The position numbers and the translations under genes were made by a program. From an uncultured Eggerthella sp. (GTDB taxonomy: Bacteria; Actinomycetota; Coriobacteriia; Coriobacteriales; Eggerthellaceae): a DNA stretch of 64,000 nt. Under the pieces are notes generated by a model. It was not told the origin of the DNA. It saw only the letters and a program-made list of their open reading frames with translations, and did not search any database. The DNA is taken from contig CAUHNN010000007.1 in NCBI GenBank assembly GCA_959607715.1, forward strand, positions 1-64,000, given 5' to 3'. Shown piece after piece: positions 52,519-61,483 of the stretch; positions within the stretch are counted from its first letter, which is position 1; each line of letters begins with the position of its first letter.

Positions 52519-53382
52519 ATGTCCTCGACCCTTCCCAAACGCATAGCCGCGTTGGCGATCGCTCTCGCCTGCGCACTCGCTTGCTTCGCCTTGGCGGGCT
52601 GCTCCCAGCAGGGGCAGAAAGAAGATGTTTCACTGCAGATCTTCGCCGCCAATTCCCTTTCGAAGGCGATGGAAGAAGCGCAACAGGCCTACATCGAAGA
52701 CGGCCACGAAAACGTTTCCTTCGCCGATACGCAGTACAAGGCCTCTGGCGAACTGAACGAGATGCTCGGCGCCGGCTCCTACGCCGACGTGCTCATCTCC
52801 GCCTCCAAGGGATCCATGGATACCGCCGAAGAGGAGGGCTACGTCAACAAAGACACCCGCGTCGACATGTTCAACAACGACCTTGTGATGGTTTCCAAGG
52901 AAGGCTCCGGCCTCAAGGACGTAACCCTCGACGATATCAAGGCCGGTAAGTACACCTTCTGCGTCGGCGATGAATCCGTCCCTGCCGGCAACTACGCCGC
53001 ACAGGCGCTGAGCACCGTCGGCGTCTACGTTGCGGGCGGCGACGAAAAGGGCAAGACGGGCAAGGACATCTCCGGCAAGGGCGGCGAATGGGCCAAGGGA
53101 TACGAGCCCGTTCTCGACACCTCCGTCGGCAACGTCTGCAAGCATGCCCAATCCGGTGACGTCGACGTCGCCTTCGTCTACACCTCCGACGTGTACCGCT
53201 TCGGCGGCGTCGAGATCGTCGGCACCGTTCCCGCCGACACCCACAAGACCATCGTCTACCCCGGCGCCGTAACCGCAACGTCTGAGCACGCCGAGGAAGC
53301 CCAGGCTTTCCTCGACTGGTGCATGACGAGCGACAAGGCTGCCGAAATCTGGCAGAAGTGGGGCTTCGAGCTGGCCGCTTAA
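52519..53382 (+). CDS. modA: Molybdate ABC transporter binding lipoprotein ModA
   Basis: 287 residues. A lipoprotein signal peptide ends LAGC with Cys28 as the lipid site. LQIFAANSLSKAMEE, QYKASGELNEMLGAGSYADVLISA and DVAFVYTSDVYR follow ModA anion-pocket motifs. GAGAAAGG precedes the ATG. It captures molybdate outside the membrane for ModBC. The loop around VAGGDEKGKTGKDISGKGG is longer than in E. coli ModA. Confidence 0.92.
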   Translation: MSSTLPKRIAALAIALACALACFALAGCSQQGQKEDVSLQIFAANSLSKAMEEAQQAYIEDGHENVSFADTQYKASGELNEMLGAGSYADVLISASKGSMDTAEEEGYVNKDTRVDMFNNDLVMVSKEGSGLKDVTLDDIKAGKYTFCVGDESVPAGNYAAQALSTVGVYVAGGDEKGKTGKDISGKGGEWAKGYEPVLDTSVGNVCKHAQSGDVDVAFVYTSDVYRFGGVEIVGTVPADTHKTIVYPGAVTATSEHAEEAQAFLDWCMTSDKAAEIWQKWGFELAA

Positions 53383-53407
53383 ACCGCTTTTCGCCTCTGT
53401 TTTCTCA

Positions 53408-53440
53408 GGCCGCGGATCTTCCCTGCGACGATCCGCGGCC
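53408..53440 (+). terminator. Hairpin between modA and modB
   Basis: GGCCGCGGATC pairs with GATCCGCGGCC over an 11-nt loop, with only a weak T-rich tail. It may partly terminate transcription or protect modA mRNA, giving more binding protein than permease. Confidence 0.6.
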
Positions 53441-53472
53441 CTTCGTCTGTCCTCAATGGAAGGATCGCCCCC

Positions 53473-54861
53473 ATGCCCTCCGCCTCATCACGCATGCTCT
53501 CTGCCCTCTTCGCTATTCTCCTCGGGTTCAGCTGCCTTGGCTTCGGGCTAGCCCAGCCCGCACGCGCGCATGCGGAAAGCCTTGCTGCGCAAGGCGATGC
53601 GACGGTGGAAAACCTCGAGGTTTCCTCGGACGGGCTGTCGTGCATCGATCATTCCCACGGATTCGGCATCGGCGATTTCTCGCGAGCCCAAAAAGGATCG
53701 AACAGGGATATCGAGGGATCGTATCGCGGATACGCCTACCTCGTCTCCGGCGACGCAGGACAGAAGATCCAGGCCATCGCGAGCGAAGATCGCGTCGTGG
53801 TCTACGTCCCTCAGGAAACGCTCGACTCTTTGGGGCTCACCCTCGATGACGAAACCTTCGAAGACGCCCTCAAACAGGCCCTCGTGTCGCTCGACGCCAT
53901 ACATTCCCAAGGATCGATCGAGCTAGCGGCCATCGAAGAGTGGGACTTCACCGCCCAACCCACCTTCGACATCGGCGGCGTCCGCTACTCCTTCGACCAA
54001 ACGATCGGCGATAGCGTCTATGCCACCACGAAAGGCACGGACGACAGCGACCTGACGAGCGATGAATCGTCGCTTTCCTTCAAGCCCTCCTTCGCGGTTT
54101 TCGGGTCGCTCACCGACGCAGATGGAGTCACGGTGACGAAGGCACCGAGCGGGATAGCGGCCTTCGGTGCGTTCCTGGCCGAACTCGATTGGAGCCCGCT
54201 TTGGGTCACGCTTAAAACGACCGGCACCGCCATCGTGATCGTGTTCGCGCTCGGCCTTGCCGCCGCACGCTGGGCGCTCTCTCTCCCTCGACGCGCGCGC
54301 AACATCGCCGACAGCATCTTCACCATCCCCATGGTTCTGCCGCCGACGGTCTGCGGTTTCGTTTTGCTCTACCTCTGCGGCCGCAACACGGCGTTCGGAC
54401 AGTTCTTCATCGACATCGGATTTCCGCTCATCTTCAGCTGGCCTGCTACCGTCATCGCCGCCGTCGTCGTGTCTTTCCCCTTGATGTACCGAAGCGCACT
54501 AGGCGCGTTCGAAAGCCTCGATGCCGACATGCTCAATGCGGCGCGGACGCTCGGATGGTCCAACGGGCGCATCTTCCGCTCATTGATGCTGCCGCTGTCG
54601 TGGAGCTCGATCGCGGCGGGCACGGTTCTCGCGTTCGCGCGCGCTCTCGGTGAATTCGGAGCCACCCTCTTCTTGGCGGGCAACTACCTGGGGATAACGC
54701 GCACGATACCGATCGCCATCTACTTCGAATGGATGAACGGCAACGACAGCGTCGCATGGTTCTGGACGGCCATCGTGCTCATGGTGAGTTTCCTGGTCAT
54801 CCTGTTCATCAACCTCTGGACGTCGCACACCACCAAATACCGCAAAGGAGCCCAGCGATGA
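53473..54861 (+). CDS. modB: Molybdate ABC permease ModB with exported N-terminal domain
   Basis: 462 residues, about twice a normal ModB. Residues 1-38 look like a signal sequence ending AHA. Residues about 39-228 form a soluble-looking domain (GIGDFSRAQKGSNRDIEGSYRGYAYL, Asp/Ser-rich turns) I cannot assign. From about 230, SPLWVTLKTTGTAIVIVFALGLAAARWAL starts a standard ModB with FTIPMVLPPTVCGFVLL, the AARTLGWSNGRIFRSLMLP coupling loop and LARALGEFGATLF-like FARALGEFGATLFLAGN. Short ModB proteins are thought to have an outside N-terminus, so an exported domain is possible and could touch ModA. The frame is continuous, with no sign of an artefact join. Confidence 0.9.
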   Translation: MPSASSRMLSALFAILLGFSCLGFGLAQPARAHAESLAAQGDATVENLEVSSDGLSCIDHSHGFGIGDFSRAQKGSNRDIEGSYRGYAYLVSGDAGQKIQAIASEDRVVVYVPQETLDSLGLTLDDETFEDALKQALVSLDAIHSQGSIELAAIEEWDFTAQPTFDIGGVRYSFDQTIGDSVYATTKGTDDSDLTSDESSLSFKPSFAVFGSLTDADGVTVTKAPSGIAAFGAFLAELDWSPLWVTLKTTGTAIVIVFALGLAAARWALSLPRRARNIADSIFTIPMVLPPTVCGFVLLYLCGRNTAFGQFFIDIGFPLIFSWPATVIAAVVVSFPLMYRSALGAFESLDADMLNAARTLGWSNGRIFRSLMLPLSWSSIAAGTVLAFARALGEFGATLFLAGNYLGITRTIPIAIYFEWMNGNDSVAWFWTAIVLMVSFLVILFINLWTSHTTKYRKGAQR

Positions 54862-55985
54862 GCATCCGCGTGTCGATCAAGAAAACCTACCCTTCGTTCA
54901 CCCTCGCCATCGACCTGACGGCGGAAAACGAAATCGTCGGCCTTCTCGGGGCTTCGGGCTGCGGCAAAAGCCTCACGCTTCGCTCCATCGCCGGCATCGA
55001 GACGCCCGATGAAGGCATCATCGAGGTGAACGGAAAGACCTTCTTCGACCGCGCTGCAGGAAAGAAAGCGCGTGTTGACCTTTCCCCACAGGAGCGGAAA
55101 ACGGCCCTGCTCTTCCAGAACTACCAGCTCTTCCCCAACTTCACCGTTGAGGACAACATCGGCGCAGGCATCGACCCGTCCAACACAAAGGATGCGCGCG
55201 CGTCTCTGGTGAAGAAGGAAATCGAGCGCTTCGGCCTGGCCGGCTTGGAAAAGCGCTACCCCGCACAGCTTTCCGGCGGTCAGCAGCAACGCGTCGCGCT
55301 GGCCCGCATGCTCGCCGCCGATCCCGCTATCCTCATGCTCGACGAACCGTTTTCTGCACTCGATTCCCATCTCAAGGGAATGCTCGAGCAGAACCTCGCG
55401 GGGCTGTTCAAGGAATTTGGCGGCACCATCCTCTACGTAAGCCACGACATCGACGAAGCCTTAAGGCTCTGCGACCGAATCGCCGTCGTCGACAACGGCA
55501 CGATCATCGAAGACGGACCGGCGCGAAACCTTATCGACCACCCAGGATCCCTGGCGGCCCTCAAGCTTTCAGGATGCAAGAACACCACCCCCGCGCGCTA
55601 TGCTGACGAGCATCTGATCCAGCTCCCCGATTGGGGGATCACCCTCGAAACGGCCGATCGCGTGCCGAAGGATGTGGCTTATGCCGGCATTCGCGCGTTC
55701 ATGATCGAGAAAGCGGATGGTCCTGGGCGCAACCACTTGCGCGTCAGGGCGAACCGCGTCACCGAAGCACGCTTCGATCGAACCGTCATCGTCGACTTCA
55801 TCGACCGGGAAGAGCGCACGCGAACAGACGATGCCGAGACGCACCATGACGACATGCGCTATCTGAGGGAACGTGTCTACTGGCGGATCAACGCGCTTTC
55901 GGCCCCAACTAACGACCTTCCCAACGAAGGAGACGAACTGTGGATTCGCATTCCCCCCGACAAGATCTATCTTGCCACACGCTGA
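54858..55985 (+). CDS. modC: Molybdate ABC ATPase ModC
   Basis: 375 residues from ATG 54858, overlapping modB in ATGA. Walker A GASGCGKS at 31-38, signature LSGGQQQRVALARM, Walker B ILMLDEPFSALD, and an H-loop in YVSHDIDEAL are clear. A C-terminal MOP-like molybdate-sensing region follows (about residue 270 on). It powers ModAB transport. Confidence 0.94.
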   Translation: MSIRVSIKKTYPSFTLAIDLTAENEIVGLLGASGCGKSLTLRSIAGIETPDEGIIEVNGKTFFDRAAGKKARVDLSPQERKTALLFQNYQLFPNFTVEDNIGAGIDPSNTKDARASLVKKEIERFGLAGLEKRYPAQLSGGQQQRVALARMLAADPAILMLDEPFSALDSHLKGMLEQNLAGLFKEFGGTILYVSHDIDEALRLCDRIAVVDNGTIIEDGPARNLIDHPGSLAALKLSGCKNTTPARYADEHLIQLPDWGITLETADRVPKDVAYAGIRAFMIEKADGPGRNHLRVRANRVTEARFDRTVIVDFIDREERTRTDDAETHHDDMRYLRERVYWRINALSAPTNDLPNEGDELWIRIPPDKIYLATR

Positions 55986-56055
55986 TTTCCCGCCGCGAAA
56001 GCGCATCGCCTTCGCCTAACCTGATCCACGCGACACAAAGGAAAGGAGACACACG

Positions 56056-57048
56056 ATGAAAGACGCGTTCGGGCGTTCCATCGAGTACGTTCGCCTCTCC
56101 CTTACCGACCGCTGCAACCTTCGCTGCGTCTACTGCATGCCCCCTGAAGGCGTCGCCTCCCTTCCCCACGACGAGATCCTGCGCATCGAGGAATTCGCTC
56201 GCCTGATCCGCATCATCGCTCCGCTTGGGGTGAAGCATATCCGCCTCACCGGTGGGGAGCCGCTCGTCAGGAAAGGCGTCGTGGACCTGGTGAAGGAGGC
56301 GAAGCAAACGCCCGGCATAGAAAGCGTCGCGCTTACCACCAATGCCCTGCTTCTCCCCCGCTTCGGCGACGAGCTCAAGGAAGCGGGCCTCGACCGCGTG
56401 AACATCTCGCTCGATTCGCTCGATCCCGATGAGTACCGACGAATCACGCGCTGCGGATGCCTTGACGATGCACTGGCGGGAATCGATGCCGCGTTGAAGC
56501 TCGGCTTCGATCCGGTGAAGATCAACGTCGTGGCCATGAGGGACGCCGGCCAGGATTACTGGTCGTTTGCCAAGCTTACGCTCGACTCGCCTCTCCATGT
56601 GCGCTTCATCGAGTACATGCCCGTTGGGGGCGAAACGTTTGCGTCGTCGTGGGAGCGCGAGCGCGTCGTTAGCGCCGAGGAGATTCTCGGCCAAATCGAC
56701 GACCACGCGCGCGATCATGGCGTCGGTTCGCTGCTGCCCACCGACGAAGGACCCTTGGGGCTCGGACCGGCACGCTATTATCGCCTTCCGGGAGCGCAGG
56801 GAACCATCGGCGTCATATCCGCGCTTTCAAACCATTTCTGCTCATCGTGCAATCGCATGCGCGTCACATCCGACGGTAAACTAAGACCGTGCCTGTTCAG
56901 CGACGAAGAATACGAACTGAAGAATGCGCTGCGCACCGGCACCGACGAAGAAGTCGCCCGACTATTCCTCCGCGCGGTCAACGGAAAACCGCAAGATCAC
57001 CACGATCGCGTGGGAACGCGCCGCACCATGAGCCAAGTCGGCGGCTAA
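56056..57048 (+). CDS. moaA: GTP 3',8-cyclase MoaA
   Basis: 330 residues. Radical-SAM cysteines C20, C24 and C27 sit in LTDRCNLRCVYCMPP. The second cluster lies in CSSCNRMRVTSDGKLRPC. The chain ends in GG, the motif needed for MoaA activity. It performs the first Moco step from GTP. AAAGGAGA precedes the ATG. Confidence 0.95.
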   Translation: MKDAFGRSIEYVRLSLTDRCNLRCVYCMPPEGVASLPHDEILRIEEFARLIRIIAPLGVKHIRLTGGEPLVRKGVVDLVKEAKQTPGIESVALTTNALLLPRFGDELKEAGLDRVNISLDSLDPDEYRRITRCGCLDDALAGIDAALKLGFDPVKINVVAMRDAGQDYWSFAKLTLDSPLHVRFIEYMPVGGETFASSWERERVVSAEEILGQIDDHARDHGVGSLLPTDEGPLGLGPARYYRLPGAQGTIGVISALSNHFCSSCNRMRVTSDGKLRPCLFSDEEYELKNALRTGTDEEVARLFLRAVNGKPQDHHDRVGTRRTMSQVGG

Positions 57049-57088
57049 ACGCGTCTCCCTCCCGCAAGCTCGATCACGAAGGACACCC

Positions 57089-57592
57089 ATGGAACAGAAG
57101 CTTACCCATCTCAACGAAGCAGGCGACGCCCGCATGGTCGACGTCTCGGCCAAGGACGACACCCTGCGCATCGCCCGCGCCCAGGGCTTCATCGCGATGA
57201 AGCCCGAGACCTTAGAGCTCATCGATTCCGGCACCGCGAAGAAAGGCGACGTCCTTGCCGCTGCGCGCATCGCCGGCATCATGGCCGCCAAGAACACGAG
57301 CGGCCTCATTCCGCTCTGCCACCCGCTCTTCCTCACCAAAGTGGAAGTCGAATGCACCACGAAACGCGCCGATGAGCGAACCGACGGAAAATGCGGCGTC
57401 GAAGTGGTGGCCACCTGCGGTCTTGTAGGGAAAACCGGTGTGGAAATGGAAGCCCTTACGGCGGCGAGCGTCGCTTGCCTGACCATCTACGACATGTGCA
57501 AGGCCGTCGATCGCGGCATGGAAATAATCAATGTTCACCTTCTCCATAAAGAAGGCGGCAAAAGCGGGACGTGGGATCGTAGCGAAGCGTAA
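57089..57592 (+). CDS. moaC: Cyclic pyranopterin monophosphate synthase MoaC
   Basis: 167 residues. LTHLNEAGDARMVDVSAK, TSGLIPLCHPL, VEMEALTAASVACLTIYDMCKA and KSGTW are canonical MoaC motifs. It turns the MoaA product into cPMP. It lies 40 nt after moaA with AAGGA upstream, and converges on mogA with a 16-nt gap. Confidence 0.95.
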   Translation: MEQKLTHLNEAGDARMVDVSAKDDTLRIARAQGFIAMKPETLELIDSGTAKKGDVLAAARIAGIMAAKNTSGLIPLCHPLFLTKVEVECTTKRADERTDGKCGVEVVATCGLVGKTGVEMEALTAASVACLTIYDMCKAVDRGMEIINVHLLHKEGGKSGTWDRSEA

Positions 57593-57608
57593 TCGCGCCA
57601 GGATAGGA

Positions 57609-58079
57609 TCAGTGCCCGCCGCCGGCCATCATCGAAACGGCGTGATCAAGCACCTCGACCACGCCTTCCCAGCATTCCTGAGCGGCCTTGCGGCTGCCGG
57701 GGAAGTTGATGACGAGGCTGCTTCCGCGCTGCATGCACAGGGCACGCGACAGCATCGCGCGGGGGGTATGGGAAAGACCGTAGGACCGAATGCCCTCGGC
57801 GATTCCCGGCACGTTGCGGTCGCACACGTCTTGGGTCGCCTCGGGAGTAACGTCCCGGCGGCTCAGTCCGGTGCCGCCGCACGTGATGACCACATCGACG
57901 CATGCTTCATCGCACGCGCGGACGATCGCATCGCCGATCGCATCGCGTTCGTCCTTCACCACGACGTAGCTGGCAACCTTCCAGGAGCGCTCTTCGATGG
58001 CGCTCCTGAGGAACGCGCCTGCGGTGTCCTGCGATTCATCGCGCGTATCCGAACAGGTAATAAGCCCAAACGTGATCAT
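57609..58079 (-). CDS. mog: Molybdopterin adenylyltransferase (MogA/MoaB type)
   Basis: 156 residues. LITCSDTRDESQDTAG, ITCGGTGLSRRDVTPEA and FPGSRKAAQECW are MogA/MoaB motifs. It adenylates molybdopterin before metal insertion. It overlaps moeA by 4 nt. The exact MogA versus MoaB name is a matter of convention. Confidence 0.92.
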   Translation of the reverse strand: MITFGLITCSDTRDESQDTAGAFLRSAIEERSWKVASYVVVKDERDAIGDAIVRACDEACVDVVITCGGTGLSRRDVTPEATQDVCDRNVPGIAEGIRSYGLSHTPRAMLSRALCMQRGSSLVINFPGSRKAAQECWEGVVEVLDHAVSMMAGGGH

Positions 58080-59356
58080 CGTCCGACCACCGTTCCTTCC
58101 TCAACATCGAGCAATACGCACTCGACCATTTCGCCACCAAGCACCTTGCCGCCCTCGACGCGTCCTTCAGGCAGGACGATAAGGCAGTTCGCGCGCTGCA
58201 GCGTGCTGAACAGACCCGAGCTCTGGTTTTTCGCCGGCATCGCGACCAACGAGCCGTCCTCGGCGACGGCAAGAGAACCACGCAAGTAGATCCTGCGAGG
58301 ATCCTTCTTCTTGCGATCCCCCATCAATCGTGCGCTTACCGTCGGGCGCGCGAACGTACGGTAGCCCTGCATCTTCCGAAGCGCTTGGCGCACGAGCACC
58401 TCAAAGCCGCAGTACGCAGCCGCAGGATTGCCAGGCAAACCGAAGACGGGCGTAGCGTCCACGATACCGAACGTCTGCGCCTTGCCCGGCCTCATATCCA
58501 CGAGCGTCATAAGCAATGAGCCTTCACGCTCGATGACCGGCTTGATGAAATCGTAATCGCCGTTCGAGGCGCCTCCGCTCGTGACGACGAAATCGCAGTC
58601 GCGACACGCCTTTTTCACGGCGGCGGCAAGCGCGTCCGGATCGTCAGCCACCCGCTGCGTCGATTCCACGACTCCGCCGGCAAGAGACACCAGCGCGGAA
58701 ATCGCCGCGGTATTGCTGTCGCGAATGCAGCCGGGAACAAGCGGCTCGGACGGATCGACCAACTCCGACCCGATGGCGATGACGCCGACGCGGGGGCGGC
58801 GATGCACCTTCACCTTGGTCAAGCCGCAGCCCGCAAGAAAGCCCACTCCCGCCGCGCCGATGATCTCGCCCGCCTCGATCACCGCCTGACCGACACGCGC
58901 CTCTTCGCCCTTCTCGCGCACGTTTTCGCCCGAGGACGCAGGATGCGTGAACGACACGACGGAACCTTCGCGCCCATCGCCGCTGCCGTACTCGACGATT
59001 TCGTACTTCACGACGGCGTCGGCCCCCGACGGCACTGCTGCGCCCGTCATGATGCGGATGCAGGCCCCTTCGGGAAGGGCCCCATCAAAAGTCGCACCTG
59101 CCGGAACTTCAGCGACGACGGGCAACGATACCGGCTGCTGCTCGCAAGCGGACGCGATATCGCAAGAACGCAGGGCGAATCCATCCATCGCAGCATGATC
59201 GAACGGGGCGATGTCGCAGTCGCTCACCATAGCCTCGGCGGCTACGCGATTAAGCGAATCGAGCAGATCGACTTCCTCGGCCTCAAGGCATGAAACGTTG
59301 GAGAGAACGGTCTCAAGCGCCTCTTCCACGTTTTTCATCTCATACGGGTCATTCAT
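58076..59356 (-). CDS. moeA: Molybdopterin molybdenumtransferase MoeA
   Basis: 426 residues from ATG 59356 (AAAGAG upstream). APFDHAAMDGFALRS, RIMTGAAVPSGADAVV, GSELVDP, TSGGASNGDYDF and FGLPGNPAAAYCGF are MoeA signatures. It inserts molybdate into MPT-AMP. The mogA-moeA overlap means the last two Moco steps are co-translated. Confidence 0.94.
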   Translation of the reverse strand: MNDPYEMKNVEEALETVLSNVSCLEAEEVDLLDSLNRVAAEAMVSDCDIAPFDHAAMDGFALRSCDIASACEQQPVSLPVVAEVPAGATFDGALPEGACIRIMTGAAVPSGADAVVKYEIVEYGSGDGREGSVVSFTHPASSGENVREKGEEARVGQAVIEAGEIIGAAGVGFLAGCGLTKVKVHRRPRVGVIAIGSELVDPSEPLVPGCIRDSNTAAISALVSLAGGVVESTQRVADDPDALAAAVKKACRDCDFVVTSGGASNGDYDFIKPVIEREGSLLMTLVDMRPGKAQTFGIVDATPVFGLPGNPAAAYCGFEVLVRQALRKMQGYRTFARPTVSARLMGDRKKKDPRRIYLRGSLAVAEDGSLVAMPAKNQSSGLFSTLQRANCLIVLPEGRVEGGKVLGGEMVECVLLDVEEGTVVGR

Positions 59357-59398
59357 GAGTGTCTCTTTCTTCTGAAATAACGGGTGGGCCATCACGGT

Positions 59399-59947
59399 TC
59401 AAAGAACGCGATAGTACGACTGACCTGCGCAACTGCGGCATACGCGCTTACCGTCGGGCGCAGCGATTTCTCGACCGTCGGTGATCTCCTCACCGCAAAC
59501 CGCGCATACCGCATGGGCGCGCGGTCGACCGGGAAGATCGCACTCATCGACAGCGACCTCCACTTCCTGGATGTGGAAGAGATCGTCGTCTTCTCGCGCG
59601 GCGAACCATGCATGAAGATCCTCGCCTTTAGGGCAGCGCTCGCCCTTCGTCGAGAAACGCAGGGCCGTACCGCTCGCTAGGTCGAGAAACGTCGCCGCCT
59701 GCTTGCCGAAATCGAGGCACTTCATGCGGCGCTTGCCGGGATGGCAGTTCGTCACGACCATGATCGCGTCGGTGAGACAACGGTCGCATTCGACGAACAC
59801 GATCAGATCGCGATACGTGTCAGGGTCGTCGATCCCGAGCCTCGATAGAGCGCTGCGCGCCATGCGCACGCCGCTCATCTGGCCACCGCATAGATGCCCG
59901 TGGAAGGCGACTGCGCGTTCAAGGTCTTCTTCAAACGTTCTTTTCAT
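59399..59947 (-). CDS. FmdE-family protein with C-terminal zinc finger
   Basis: 182 residues from ATG 59947 (AAAGGAAG upstream). The N-terminal AVAFHGHLCGGQMSGVRMA is the FmdE core with His16, His18 and Cys20; CDRCLTDAIMVVTNCHPG adds cysteines. The C-terminus CAVCGEEI plus CRSCA is a four-Cys zinc site. FmdE is named from methanogen formylmethanofuran dehydrogenase operons, and its biochemical role is unclear. It is 42 nt from moeA on the same strand, so a molybdenum-related job is likely here without methanogenesis. Confidence 0.85.
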   Translation of the reverse strand: MKRTFEEDLERAVAFHGHLCGGQMSGVRMARSALSRLGIDDPDTYRDLIVFVECDRCLTDAIMVVTNCHPGKRRMKCLDFGKQAATFLDLASGTALRFSTKGERCPKGEDLHAWFAAREDDDLFHIQEVEVAVDECDLPGRPRAHAVCAVCGEEITDGREIAAPDGKRVCRSCAGQSYYRVL

Positions 59948-59979
59948 ACGGATACTGCTTCCTTTCGATGAACCGCGCG

Positions 59980-60819
59980 CTACACATCCCATGAAATAAA
60001 GGCCCAGGAGACATGCGAGGGCCTATCCAGGCCCCATTCACCTTTCCCTTGGGGGAAATCGAAGCGCACGAGGTGATCGTCGACCCACTTCGCCAAACGC
60101 GCGCGGGCCTGCGCGGCATCGGCGGCAGGCAGGCGCGGATCTAAATAGTCGCAGGCGCGCATAAGGTGCTCACGGGCTTCTTCGGGCGAAGGATAGAGGC
60201 GGTGGCGCGGAGAACGGATGTAGCCCACCTCGGGCTCGAAGCCCAAATCACACGCGAAACCGAAGACGAACAGGGCGTCGTTGGCACGCACTACCGGCGC
60301 ACCGAGCGCCTTGATCGCGGCAGGCTCGACACGCGGCGAAAGGCCCGTGGTTACCGTCACGCAGACGCGCCGCTTCGCCGAAGCGGAAAGCTTGGCAAGG
60401 CAGCCCTCGAGATCATGGGTGATAAGGGAACGCGACGCCATCGCCACATCGACGCTTCGCGCTGCGACGCCGCACCGCTCCCAATCGTCTTCCCAGCTCA
60501 TATTCAGCGTGCGCACAGAAAGATCGGGGTCTGCATCGAGGGAGGCGGAAAGACGATCGAGCATCCCCGTGCTGAAGTCGGCGGCGATCACCGGATGCCC
60601 GAGACGAGCCAGGGGCAACGAAAGCAAACCTGCCCCGCAACCCATGTCGAGAACCGATTCGCCCTTCCGCAGCGCCATCCGCTCGATGAACGCGGAAACG
60701 TAGTCGCTCGGGGCGTCTTCGGCCGTGAAAGTCTCTGCGCGTTCATCCCATATCTCGACAGAATCAGGTGGCCGCCTAACACTGTCGAGCTTGCGCCATT
60801 CTTCGGCTAGATCGATCAT
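59980..60819 (-). CDS. Class-I SAM-dependent methyltransferase
   Basis: 279 residues from ATG 60819, chosen because AAGG lies 9 nt upstream; ATG 60828 would touch it. Motif I VLDMGCGAGLLSLPLARLG and a following acidic strand end IAADFS bind SAM. The C-terminal half lacks known substrate motifs. It is on the same strand just before the FmdE gene (32-nt gap). Similar methyltransferases occur in metal or corrinoid loci, but the substrate here is unknown. Confidence 0.85.
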   Translation of the reverse strand: MIDLAEEWRKLDSVRRPPDSVEIWDERAETFTAEDAPSDYVSAFIERMALRKGESVLDMGCGAGLLSLPLARLGHPVIAADFSTGMLDRLSASLDADPDLSVRTLNMSWEDDWERCGVAARSVDVAMASRSLITHDLEGCLAKLSASAKRRVCVTVTTGLSPRVEPAAIKALGAPVVRANDALFVFGFACDLGFEPEVGYIRSPRHRLYPSPEEAREHLMRACDYLDPRLPAADAAQARARLAKWVDDHLVRFDFPQGKGEWGLDRPSHVSWAFISWDV

Positions 60820-60890
60820 CGACGCCATCCTTCCCGCCTCGTCCGACGCGCCGCCCAGCGCAACGCGCATTTTCCCATCGCCATGATGGC

Positions 60891-60930
60891 AGAAGGCCGC
60901 CATGCCCGCGAGCACAACGGCCTTCTTTTT
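60891..60930. terminator. Hairpin between CBS gene and methyltransferase gene
   Basis: AGAAGGCCG pairs with CGGCCTTCT over an 18-nt loop; TTTTT follows only on the plus strand. It lies between two minus-strand genes and could still act as a weak terminator or processing site. Confidence 0.4.
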
Positions 60931-60975
60931 CGTTCAACGTGGAAAAACGATCGATGAACAGGGGCGTTCCTGAAG

Positions 60976-61482
60976 CTATGAGAACATGACGCCGAACACG
61001 TAGTGAACGAGCGTCGATCGCGTGACAAGGCCGACGAGGATCCCGTCCTCGTCGACGATGGGCATCATCTTGAACTTGCGCCGCGAAAGCGTCGCCGCAC
61101 AGCGGGCAATGCTTTGGCTCGGACGACCGCACACGACCTTGCGCGTAGCGATGTCCATGACGCTGCGGCCCTTGACCTCCGCGATGCGCTCATCGAGGCG
61201 CTGATCATCGAAATAGAGCATCGAGGCATCGCCGCCGGTGAAAATCGAATGGGCGCGATGCTGCGCTATGCAACGCATAACGTCTCCATCGCTCACGAAG
61301 CCGACTACGTGGCCCCCGTCATCGACGACGGGCAAGCCCCCGACGCCGTGTTCAACCATCAATTGAACCGCATCGGCGACCGTGGATGCATCTCGGCAGC
61401 AGATCGGCTTGGACACCATGACGTCCTGCACGGGCGTGCCCTCGAATTCCAGCGGGATGCTTTCGGGAAGGATCTCGGTCAT
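60976..61482 (-). CDS. CBS-domain pair protein
   Basis: 168 residues: two CBS repeats, VQDVMVSKPICCRDASTVADAV with GLPVVDDGGHVVGFVSDGDVM, and VMDIATRKVVCGRPSQSI with MMPIVDEDGILVGLVTRSTLV. Such stand-alone pairs bind adenosine ligands and act as sensors. It follows the MFS exporter by 1 nt, so it may regulate or simply accompany it. No other domain is present. Confidence 0.9.
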   Translation of the reverse strand: MTEILPESIPLEFEGTPVQDVMVSKPICCRDASTVADAVQLMVEHGVGGLPVVDDGGHVVGFVSDGDVMRCIAQHRAHSIFTGGDASMLYFDDQRLDERIAEVKGRSVMDIATRKVVCGRPSQSIARCAATLSRRKFKMMPIVDEDGILVGLVTRSTLVHYVFGVMFS

Positions 61483-61483
61483 G

